Below are positions 7,021-13,556 of a DNA stretch of 13,622 bases, piece by piece. How positions within the stretch are numbered: the first letter of the stretch is position 1; every line of letters starts with the position of its first letter. This DNA comes from an uncultured Eubacteriales bacterium (lineage in GTDB: Bacteria > Bacillota > Clostridia > UBA1381 > UBA9506). The notes beneath the pieces were generated by a model. It was not told the DNA's origin. It saw nothing but the letters and a program-made list of their open reading frames with translations, and made no database searches. The position numbers were made by a program, and so were the translations under genes. The stretch covers positions 1 through 13,622 of the forward strand of contig UQYH01000062.1 of NCBI GenBank assembly GCA_900545185.1, given 5' to 3'.

Positions 7021-7629
7021 CTAAGCTTGTATATACTGTAAAATAATATCCGTTACGTGCTCGCAGCGTTTTATCACTTCTTTTTTCCCGTTCAGCTCGG
7101 CACCCATAATTAACGCCATGGTATAAATGTTAGAGAAATACGAATAGCAAAACATGTTAATGGAAACAATCAGTTCTTCCACATCCAGTCCCTTGCGGAA
7201 CACGCCTTCCTCCATGCCCTGGCGCAGCACACGGCGCAAAAGATCAATGGATATGCCCTTTGCATGCACAGCCTCAGACTGCTTTAAATAGGCCGCTTCG
7301 TTTAAGTTTTCCCACATAACCATTTTAACAAAGGTCGGATTTTCATACAAAAACAAAAACGCATGATGAATAATGTTCCGCACGGCGGAAACGCAGTCCG
7401 TCTCCTTATCCAAAAGATCCTTTTCCCGTTCGGCCAAGCGTTTATACACTGTATCCAAAACCGCAATATAAAGCTTCTCCTTGCTGCCGTAATAGGCATA
7501 AATCATTCGCTTGTTCACACCGGCCGTTTCGGTAATCTCGTCCACGCGCGCACCGTAAAAGCCTTTTTCGGCAAAAGCCGCCTCGGCTGCTTCTAAAATT
7601 TTTTGTTTTGTAATGTCCGATTTTTTCAT
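7021..7629 (-). CDS. TetR/AcrR family repressor of the catabolic operon
   Basis: A 202-residue one-component repressor. Residues 5-55 form the TetR DNA-binding domain, including the helix-turn-helix (about 30-49) ending in the typical RMIYAYYGSKEKLY. The C-terminal ligand-binding domain (about 70-200) is helical and resembles that of TetR proteins controlling metabolic genes, possibly the TetR_C_29 type. The ATG follows the sdaAA stop codon by 2 bases, with GAGG within the end of sdaAA, so synthesis is coupled to the enzymes it would control. The likely target is the 14-bp palindrome over the operon start site; repression would be lifted by the substrate or an intermediate. The regulatory link is inferred from this arrangement. 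Confidence 0.92.
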   Translation of the reverse strand: MKKSDITKQKILEAAEAAFAEKGFYGARVDEITETAGVNKRMIYAYYGSKEKLYIAVLDTVYKRLAEREKDLLDKETDCVSAVRNIIHHAFLFLYENPTFVKMVMWENLNEAAYLKQSEAVHAKGISIDLLRRVLRQGMEEGVFRKGLDVEELIVSINMFCYSYFSNIYTMALIMGAELNGKKEVIKRCEHVTDIILQYIQA

Positions 7630-7631
7630 CC

Positions 7632-8498
7632 TTATTTCCTCAGCTTCGCTTCTATTTTTCTGGCTGTTTGGGTCGCTGCAATGCCGCCCTGCGCCGTTTC
7701 CTTTAACGATTCATGCATCATGCAGCCCACGCTTTGCATGGCCTCGATAACTTCATCGGCACAAATAACGCTGGTAATGCCTGCCAATGCCAGTTCGGCC
7801 GAATTAAGCGCAAGCACCGCACCGGAGGCATTGCGTTTCACGCAGGGCACCTCTACAAGACCGGCTACGGGATCGCAAACCAAACCCATAACAGCTTTTA
7901 AGGCAATGGCGCATGCGTGTGCACAAGCTGTCGGGCTGCCGCCCATTAATTCCACCGCTGCCGATGCTGCCATAGCTCCGGCACTGCCGCATTCTGCCGC
8001 ACATCCGCCCTGTGCGCCGGATAGGCTGGCGTTTTGTGCAATCACCATACCCACCGCACCGGCGTTCACAAGCCCTCGCGTCAGTTCTTCATCCGAAAAG
8101 CCCTTTGTTTCGCCAAGCGCAAGCAAAACGCCCGGCAAAATACCGCACGACCCGGCCGTCGGCGCCGCCACAATACGTCCCATACAGGCGTTATGCTCTG
8201 CAATGGCCAACGCATACACCGCCGCACGATGCGCCACCGATCCCAAAAGACCCGAAGGGTGCGATGCAAGCTTTTGCGCCATACCGCCCGAAAGGCCGCT
8301 GGCCGATTGAATCTCCTTCATGCCGTTTTCCGCACTGCTCCGCATAACCAAAAGATTTTGCCGCATTTTGTCAAGCAACGCTTCCTGCGTTGTTTTCATG
8401 CTGTCCGCTTGCAGATACAGCGCCATAGAGGACAGAGAAAGTCCGCGTTTTTCCGCTTCACTTGCCAATGCATCCAAAGATTTCATTTCTTCTAACAT
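7632..8498 (-). CDS. sdaAA: L-serine dehydratase, iron-sulfur-dependent, alpha subunit
   Basis: The catalytic subunit of the oxygen-sensitive [4Fe-4S] L-serine ammonia-lyase (L-serine to pyruvate and ammonia). It has 288 residues, the normal size for the two-subunit type. The predicted cluster ligands are C166 (in GGCAAECG), C208 and C219 (CDPVAGLVEVPC); their spacing of 42 and 11 equals that known for the Legionella enzyme. PTAGSCGILPG (113-123) is also typical. I chose the ATG at 8498 (MLEEMKS), preceded by GGAG at 6 bases; the frame can be extended to a TTG at 8543, which is less likely. It lies 65 bases after sdaAB. In this operon the true substrate might be a serine-like hydroxy-amino acid. 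Confidence 0.93.
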   Translation of the reverse strand: MLEEMKSLDALASEAEKRGLSLSSMALYLQADSMKTTQEALLDKMRQNLLVMRSSAENGMKEIQSASGLSGGMAQKLASHPSGLLGSVAHRAAVYALAIAEHNACMGRIVAAPTAGSCGILPGVLLALGETKGFSDEELTRGLVNAGAVGMVIAQNASLSGAQGGCAAECGSAGAMAASAAVELMGGSPTACAHACAIALKAVMGLVCDPVAGLVEVPCVKRNASGAVLALNSAELALAGITSVICADEVIEAMQSVGCMMHESLKETAQGGIAATQTARKIEAKLRK

Positions 8499-8563
8499 AA
8501 CCCTCTCCATTCCGCCGCTTTGCATCGGCACATAATTCGTCAAATTCTAAGTACACAATATGC

Positions 8564-9229
8564 CTAAGCGCCCAGCGGCGGTATCGTTATCACCTTGCGG
8601 ATGTTGTCAACCCCGCGCAATTCCTGCTGCAAAAGCGGACTAACGCTTTGGTCTGTCTCAATGACCATAACGGCTTCCTTGCCCTCTCCCTTACGGAACA
8701 CGCGCATAAATGCTATGTTAATGCTATGACGGGCAAATACGGCTGTAATGTCTGCAATCACACCGGCACGATCCCTGTTAAAAATAACCGTTGTATCATA
8801 TTCGGCCGTAAAAAGCACCTCGCCGCCGTCAATTTCCACAACGTTCACCACACCGGCGCCCACCGATCGCACAACGACGCAAACCGTCTCACCGTCCGCC
8901 CCTGTCAGTTCAATCCGTACCGTGTTGGGATGGCCGACATCCTTTTCCGATGTTGCAAAGGTAAATGCAAGGCCGCGCGCCTTGGCATGTGTAAAGCTGT
9001 CGCGAATCCGCTCGTCATCCAGCGAAAAGCCCAAAATACCGCCGATAATAGCTCTGTCTGCCCCGTGACCTGCATAGGTTTTGGCAAATGAGCCGTAAAG
9101 CGTAATGTTTGCCCGTACGGGCTCTGCGTCAAGCAGATGTCTGGCAACCAGCCCTGCGCGTGATGCGCCTGCCGTATGAGAACTGGAGGGACCGATCATC
9201 ACCGGCCCGATAATATCAAAGAGATTCAT
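8564..9229 (-). CDS. sdaAB: L-serine dehydratase, iron-sulfur-dependent, beta subunit
   Basis: A 221-residue partner of the alpha subunit. The N-terminal domain starts with the diagnostic IGPVMIGPSSSHTAGASRAG (residues 7-26). The C-terminal 148-218 is an ACT domain (VIFNRDRAGVIADIT and following), which in this family can mediate serine binding or subunit contacts. The start at 9229 lies inside the end of the DapA-like gene (14-base overlap), with AAGGAG about 13 bases upstream, indicating translational coupling. Its place between a DapA-like enzyme and a TetR gene, not among serine or one-carbon genes, argues that it serves this pathway and not general serine breakdown; that is an inference. 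Confidence 0.94.
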   Translation of the reverse strand: MNLFDIIGPVMIGPSSSHTAGASRAGLVARHLLDAEPVRANITLYGSFAKTYAGHGADRAIIGGILGFSLDDERIRDSFTHAKARGLAFTFATSEKDVGHPNTVRIELTGADGETVCVVVRSVGAGVVNVVEIDGGEVLFTAEYDTTVIFNRDRAGVIADITAVFARHSINIAFMRVFRKGEGKEAVMVIETDQSVSPLLQQELRGVDNIRKVITIPPLGA

Positions 9230-10262
9230 GCCGTTTTAAAAACTCCTTCACAAAATAATCATCTGTTAAATGAGGATACATGCGGCAAATCCGATCAATT
9301 TCTTCCGACTGCCCCTCCGAAAGGACTTCTTTGGGGTTTAAACACCAAATGCCTTTTAAAAGTCCCTGTCTGTGCAAAATTTCATGAATACCGGGAATAC
9401 AACCGGCAAAATTGTGCGCCGCATCAAAAATCACACCGTTGGCATCCGTAATTTCGGCTGCCAGCGTTAAAAGCTCCGGTGTTGCCTTTTGATTCTGCAA
9501 ACGGGGAAAAAGTTCTGCCACCGCATGTGTCCAAACGCACCAGTGTCCCAAAAGGCCGCCTGCGAAGCGCTTCGTTACGGTTTTTCCGTCCTTTGTAAAG
9601 GCATATTCCGTCAAAAGATCGACGACAATGTTATCATCGTTACCCGTATACAGGGCAATTTCATCACTGCGCGAAGAAAAAGCGCAGGCACGGACAACAT
9701 CCTGGGTTAAATATCGGTTAAACGGTGCACATTTAATGGCAACCACATTGGGGATTTCGCAAATCTGCTCCCAATATGTATAAGAAAAAACACGGCCGCC
9801 GACAGAAGGCTGCAAATAAAAGCCAATCACGGGCATTTCGGCCGCAACCGCCTTGGTGCGCTCAATCAAATAGGCCTCGTCACAATCGCCCAAACCGCCG
9901 GGACTTAAAAGTACCGCGTCATAGCCGATTTCACGCGCCAGGCGTGCTTCGGCAACCGCCTGCTCAATTTTGCCGCAAACACCGGCAATGCGGACAACGG
10001 TTTTGCCCGTTTCGGCTTCATAAGCCGCAATTTCCGATGCCACGGTTTTCAGCACGGTTTCAAACAAATTAACCTCCGGGTCACGGATTTCAAATTGTGT
10101 GCTGTGCACAGCCGTTGCAATGCCGCCTGCCCCGGCCTCCATATAATACCGCGTTAAAAGGCGCTGACGCGCTTCGTCAAACTGTCTGTTTTCGTCCAGC
10201 GCCAGCGGCGTTGCCGGAATCACCGTGCCGCGATGTAAAATATCTAATGCTGCTCGTTTCAT
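9216..10262 (-). CDS. Dihydrodipicolinate synthase (DapA) superfamily lyase/aldolase
   Basis: A 348-residue TIM-barrel enzyme of the DapA/NanA superfamily, which form a Schiff base between a lysine and a 2-keto acid and then cleave, condense or dehydrate it. The Schiff-base lysine is K177 (VVAIKCAPF) and the general tyrosine Y149 (GFYLQPSVGG); their 28-residue spacing equals that of E. coli DapA (Y133, K161). It is about 50 residues longer than DapA, and the GTTGE substrate motif is replaced by VHSTQFE (52-58), so it is not a lysine-biosynthesis enzyme. The start at 10262 has AAGGAG 8 bases upstream; it lies 49 bases after the epimerase gene and overlaps sdaAB. Likely a catabolic aldolase or dehydratase of unknown substrate. 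Confidence 0.88.
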   Translation of the reverse strand: MKRAALDILHRGTVIPATPLALDENRQFDEARQRLLTRYYMEAGAGGIATAVHSTQFEIRDPEVNLFETVLKTVASEIAAYEAETGKTVVRIAGVCGKIEQAVAEARLAREIGYDAVLLSPGGLGDCDEAYLIERTKAVAAEMPVIGFYLQPSVGGRVFSYTYWEQICEIPNVVAIKCAPFNRYLTQDVVRACAFSSRSDEIALYTGNDDNIVVDLLTEYAFTKDGKTVTKRFAGGLLGHWCVWTHAVAELFPRLQNQKATPELLTLAAEITDANGVIFDAAHNFAGCIPGIHEILHRQGLLKGIWCLNPKEVLSEGQSEEIDRICRMYPHLTDDYFVKEFLKRHESL

Positions 10263-10311
10263 ATACTCATCTCCTTATAATATATCATGTTTTGTTCCTT
10301 TTGTAAAGAAC

Positions 10312-11328
10312 TTAATAGCTGCCCTTGCGTTCTTCAAAATGGGTCGGCTTGCCCAGCGCACGGCCGCCGTCTAATATCCACTCTGCCTGCCAGCGGATTA
10401 AGGTACGAATGCTTACGGCAGGATACCCAAATGTCTCCATCGCCTCGGCCGAATCGTTTAAATATGCATCGTTGCCCGGCTCACCTTCAAAAATCGGTTC
10501 TTTGCTCAATATTTTTCCAAGCATTTTGGCCGCCTTTTGAATCGAAACGGTCTCAGGCCCCGTTACGTTCATAATTTTTGCCGGGGATTCGGCATGCAAA
10601 AGGCCGCGAATGGCAATTTCATTGGCGCTGCCCTGCCAAATACAATTTAAAACAGGGGTTGCAATCGAAATTGGTTCGCCCTTCATAATTCTGTCTGCCA
10701 TGTCATACAACACACCGTAACGTAAATCCACGGCAAAGTTTAAACGATACATAAAAATTTTGGTACCGTAGTGATTCGCCGCGTATTCAAAAGCACGCTC
10801 ACGCGCCAGACAGCTCATGGTGTATTCACCAATCGGGCCGACTTTATCCTCCTCACTGCAACCGCCGCCGGAGAGGGGCACAATGGGATAAATATTGCCG
10901 GACGAGAACACGACAATATTCGACTTTTGAAACTTTTCGGCCACAAAGGCAGGCAGGGTTGCGTTCATCGCCCAGGTTTTCCATTCCGAACCATCGGTGC
11001 CGAATTTGCGCCCGGCCATATAAATAATATTTTCCGTTTCGGGCAGTGCGCGAAGCTGTTCGGTATTTAGCAGGTCGCAGCTGATGGTTTCAACGTTGTT
11101 TTTGTGCAAAAGCTCCGTTGCAATCGGATCTGTAAAGCGCGATACGGCAATCACCCGTTTTTGCACACCGGCCTTTTCAATTGCATTTTTGGCCAAAATA
11201 CACAGGGTCGGCCCCATTTTACCGCCTGCGCCCAGCACCATAATATCGCCCTTAATTTTTTTCACATCCTCAACCAACGCGTCCGACGGGGTGGTTAACA
11301 ATGTATCCAGCTTTTCCTCAGTCCACAT
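10312..11328 (-). CDS. NAD-dependent epimerase/dehydratase family (extended SDR) protein, operon gene 1
   Basis: A 338-residue extended short-chain dehydrogenase/reductase. The NAD-binding loop is GAGGKMG (residues 33-39), after a preceding N-terminal extension of about 25 residues. IIYMAG lies at 101-106, the catalytic Ser region is FSSGNIYP (141-148), and the Tyr is Y169. The Y-x-x-x-K motif reads YTMSCLARE (169-177): Tyr, Ser and the downstream Glu fit YGxSKxxxE, but the catalytic Lys is Cys (C173). It may be a specialised sugar or sugar-acid dehydrogenase/epimerase, or use another base. The start at 11328 has GGAGG 9 bases upstream. It is the first gene of the operon, with a leader of about 37 bases. 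Confidence 0.87.
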   Translation of the reverse strand: MWTEEKLDTLLTTPSDALVEDVKKIKGDIMVLGAGGKMGPTLCILAKNAIEKAGVQKRVIAVSRFTDPIATELLHKNNVETISCDLLNTEQLRALPETENIIYMAGRKFGTDGSEWKTWAMNATLPAFVAEKFQKSNIVVFSSGNIYPIVPLSGGGCSEEDKVGPIGEYTMSCLARERAFEYAANHYGTKIFMYRLNFAVDLRYGVLYDMADRIMKGEPISIATPVLNCIWQGSANEIAIRGLLHAESPAKIMNVTGPETVSIQKAAKMLGKILSKEPIFEGEPGNDAYLNDSAEAMETFGYPAVSIRTLIRWQAEWILDGGRALGKPTHFEERKGSY

Positions 11329-11358
11329 ATGAATACGCCTCCGTTTTAAAAAAGTAAG

Positions 11359-11372
11359 TAACTATATAGTTA
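11359..11372. promoter_or_regulatory. Probable TetR operator, perfect palindrome TAACTATATAGTTA
   Basis: A 14-bp perfect inverted repeat, with partial symmetry continuing outward (AA-n and n-TT flanks). It begins at the last base of the -10 box and covers the predicted start site (about 11365) of the catabolic operon, a classic position for repression. AT-rich palindromes of this form are usual for TetR-family operators, and a TetR gene is the fifth gene of the same operon. I saw no second copy in the window. Confidence 0.75.
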
Positions 11373-11400
11373 TTTTATCATTGGATTTTGACTTTGTCAA
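11372..11400 (-). promoter_or_regulatory. Promoter of the seven-gene catabolic operon
   Basis: On the minus strand: consensus TTGACA (-35, 11395-11400), a 17-base spacer, TAAAAT (-10, 11372-11377), with TGA as an extended -10. This near-ideal sigma-A promoter would be very active unless repressed, which fits the operator lying on its start site. Confidence 0.9.
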
Positions 11401-11640
11401 GGGGTTTATATCATTTAAAATATAATTTGCAGAGGTGCGGCTATGCTCTGCCGCAAAGCAACCCTTTATTGTAAGCAGGGGCATCCCCGATAGCGTCCCT
11501 ATTTTCTAACACGCTAAATACAACCCGATCCGAAAAATAGAAATTTATCATTCCCCGTTGTGAGATGTGTATAAAATAACCCAAATTCGGTAAAAATAGG
11601 CTTTACAAAAGGCTTTGAAAGAAAGGTGAAGATAAGTCAA
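11401..11640 (+). other. Upstream region of hcp with three consecutive hairpins
   Basis: No gene is seen. TATAAT at 11421-11426 could be a plus-strand -10, but no good -35 lies at the right distance. Downstream are GCAGAG/CTCTGC (11429-11434 with 11446-11451; alternatively GCGGC/GCCGC nearby), GGGG/CCCC (11478-11481 with 11485-11488) and TAGCGT/ACGCTA (11491-11496 with 11511-11516). TAAAAT near 11570 is another possible -10, also without a -35. The structures could form a regulatory leader or be remnants of a dispersed repeat. No clear CRP/FNR- or Rex-type site was found. Confidence 0.35.
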
Positions 11641-13200
11641 ATGAATGAAATGTTTTGTTTTCAATGTCAGCAAACCGCACATAACACCGGCTGTACCGGC
11701 AAAGCCGGTGTCTGCGGCAAAACCGCCGAAAACGCCAATCTGCAGGATGAATTGACCGGTTCTATGATTGGTCTTGCCGAAGTCATGCAAAAAGCACAAA
11801 ATCCCAAAAGAGGCTATGAATTAATTATAAAAGGCCTTTTCACAACCATAACCAATGTCAATTTTAACTGCGAAACCGTTGCCGCCCTGGCGCGCGAAGT
11901 ACAAGACGAGGCACAACAGATATCCGGCACGGGCTGCCGTGTGTACGATATGAAAAAAGTATGGTACACGCAAGAAGATTTGCGCTCAGTAAAATCGCTG
12001 ATTTTATTCGGCCTGCGCGGTATGGCGGCCTACGCGTATCATGCCATGGCGCTCGGCCGCACCGATGATGAAGTAAACCGCTTTTTTGTGGAGGGGCTTT
12101 GCGCCGTCGGGTCTGAAAAATCGTTTGAAGAGCTGCTGCCCCTGGTAAAAAAGGCCGGTCTTGTTAATTTAAAATGCATGCAGCTTTTGGATGAAGCCAA
12201 CGCAGGCACATACGGCGCACCGCAGCCGACAGAGGTGCCCCTGACCATTGAAAAGGGGCCGTTTATTGTTGTCAGCGGCCACGATTTGCACGACTTAAAG
12301 CTGCTTTTAGAGCAAACAAAGGATAAAGGCATTAACATTTACACACACTGCGAAATGCTGCCTGCACACGGCTATCCGGAGCTGAAAAAATATAAGCACC
12401 TAAAGGGCAATTTCGGCACTGCCTGGCAAAGCCAGCAAACCGAGTTTCATAACATTCCTGCGCCGATTCTGTTCACAACCAACTGCTTGATGCCCGTTCG
12501 GCAAAGCTACTGTGACAGGGTGTTCACAACCTCCATCGTCTCTTATCCCGAATTGCAGCACATCGGCGAGGATAAGGACTTTACCCCCGTGATTCAAAAG
12601 GCGCTGGAATGCGGCGGCTATAAGGAGGATACGCCCATGACGGGTATCAACGGCGGCAACACGGTAACAACCGGCTTTGCGCACCATGCCATTCTGTCGC
12701 ATGCCGGCGAGATTGTCAATTTGGTCAAAAACGGCAGCCTGCGGCATATTTATTTAATCGGCGGCTGCGATGGCGCTGCCCCCGGCCGAAGCTACTATAC
12801 GGAATTTGCCAAAAAAACGCCGATGGATACCTTAATTTTAACATTGGCCTGCGGCAAATATCGTATTAACGATTTGGATTTAGGTACAATCGGCGGTTTT
12901 CCCCGTATTATGGATGTCGGTCAGTGTAACGATGCCTACAGCGCCATTACGGTCGCCACGGCGCTGGCCGATGCATTTGGCTGCGGCGTGAACGAACTGC
13001 CGCTCAGCATGGTACTTTCGTGGTACGAGCAAAAAGCCGTTTGCATTTTGCTGACCTTGCTGGCACTGGGGATTCAAAACATCATTTTAGGCCCCACCCT
13101 GCCGGCCTTTATCTCGCCCAATGTGCTTTCGTATTTGAGCGAAACGTATAACCTATCTGCCATCACCTCACCCGAAGCAGATTTGGCACGTACGATGTAA
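11641..13200 (+). CDS. hcp: Hybrid cluster protein (hydroxylamine reductase / NO-detoxifying)
   Basis: A 519-residue cytoplasmic iron-sulfur protein; the family reduces hydroxylamine to ammonia in vitro and nitric oxide in vivo, protecting anaerobes from nitrosative stress. The N-terminal cluster cysteines are C6, C9, C18 and C25. All hybrid-cluster ligands are present: H214, E238, C282, C376, C404, C429, E463 and K465. Their spacing matches Desulfovibrio Hcp with an offset of 30-31, so about 30 residues are missing between the N-terminal cluster and H214. I chose the ATG at 11641; the GTG at 11626 lies inside the AAAGGTGA ribosome binding site and cannot be the start. Divergent from the catabolic operon, monocistronic, with no reductase (Hcr) gene nearby. 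Confidence 0.96.
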   Translation: MNEMFCFQCQQTAHNTGCTGKAGVCGKTAENANLQDELTGSMIGLAEVMQKAQNPKRGYELIIKGLFTTITNVNFNCETVAALAREVQDEAQQISGTGCRVYDMKKVWYTQEDLRSVKSLILFGLRGMAAYAYHAMALGRTDDEVNRFFVEGLCAVGSEKSFEELLPLVKKAGLVNLKCMQLLDEANAGTYGAPQPTEVPLTIEKGPFIVVSGHDLHDLKLLLEQTKDKGINIYTHCEMLPAHGYPELKKYKHLKGNFGTAWQSQQTEFHNIPAPILFTTNCLMPVRQSYCDRVFTTSIVSYPELQHIGEDKDFTPVIQKALECGGYKEDTPMTGINGGNTVTTGFAHHAILSHAGEIVNLVKNGSLRHIYLIGGCDGAAPGRSYYTEFAKKTPMDTLILTLACGKYRINDLDLGTIGGFPRIMDVGQCNDAYSAITVATALADAFGCGVNELPLSMVLSWYEQKAVCILLTLLALGIQNIILGPTLPAFISPNVLSYLSETYNLSAITSPEADLARTM

Positions 13201-13206
13201 ACCATA

Positions 13207-13263
13207 ATAGCCGTTTATATGAATATGCGTAGGGGCGGAGATTTATTCCGCCCCTATGGCTAT
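13207..13263 (+). terminator. Palindromic hairpin after hcp, probable terminator or repeat
   Basis: TAGGGGCGGA (13230-13239) pairs perfectly with TCCGCCCCTA (13247-13256) around a 7-base loop, nested inside ATAGCC/GGCTAT (13207-13212 with 13258-13263). The tail is AT-rich but not a T run. The GTAGGGGCGGA-type palindrome resembles dispersed intergenic repeats common in Clostridia; it may serve as the hcp terminator. Confidence 0.55.
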
Positions 13264-13314
13264 TTAATATAATTGTGTCAATTTTTTAGGCATGAAATCG
13301 TATTTAAAATCCGT

Positions 13315-13386
13315 AGGGAACGACCTATGTGTCGTTCCTAAAAAAATACAAAACATAAAAGAGGAACGACACATAGGTCGTTCCCT
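13315..13386. repeat. 25-bp perfect inverted repeat (REP/MITE-like)
   Basis: Positions 13315-13339 and 13362-13386 are exact reverse complements, separated by 22 A-rich bases. Each arm is itself nearly palindromic (GGAACGAC, 6-base gap, GTCGTTCC), so the DNA can fold as one long hairpin or as two short ones. No coding frame is present. This is typical of dispersed intergenic palindromes, not of a gene. Confidence 0.85.
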
Positions 13387-13556
13387 GCAAGTGCTATATA
13401 AAATGTTAAAATCATATTGAACAGCCGGAGCTATGGCTTCATAGGAGATAAAGAAAAGTTCCAAACAAACAAGCCAATTTTTTCTGCATAAGTATTATGC
13501 TTCACTGCATCTGCACTGCCACATTGTCTTTCGCGTTCCGGCTGTTCCCTTCCTTT
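13387..13556. other. Non-coding stretch before the right-hand gene
   Basis: Part of the 356 bases between hcp and the partial gene. Apart from the repeats listed separately, I see only an 11-base inverted repeat, GAACAGCCGGA (13419-13429) against its complement at 13537-13547, about 107 bases apart. No promoter or open frame is convincing. Confidence 0.4.

Noticed and set aside
8499..8543. 15-residue extension of SdaAA from a TTG codon
   Set aside because: ATG at 8498 has a GGAG site and gives the normal family length.
7603..9091. Long plus-strand open frames opposite sdaAA and sdaAB (for example 7603-8310)
   Set aside because: They are antisense shadows of clear genes, with no recognisable domain and odd composition rich in Ala, Pro and Ser.
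11429..11516. Possible c-di-GMP (GEMM) riboswitch before hcp, because GCAAAGC and GATAGC occur in order
   Set aside because: The required upstream GGCAAACC-type segment and the GGGUU-type segment after UAGC are missing, so the resemblance is superficial. A covariance search would settle it.
11440..11540. Short minus-strand frame through the hcp leader resembling a small hypothetical protein
   Set aside because: About 30 codons, with no start or ribosome binding site, across hairpin-forming sequence; probably repeat DNA.
13419..13547. 11-base inverted repeat as possible attachment or recombination site
   Set aside because: The arms are short, about 107 bases apart, with no integrase or tRNA nearby; chance is likely.
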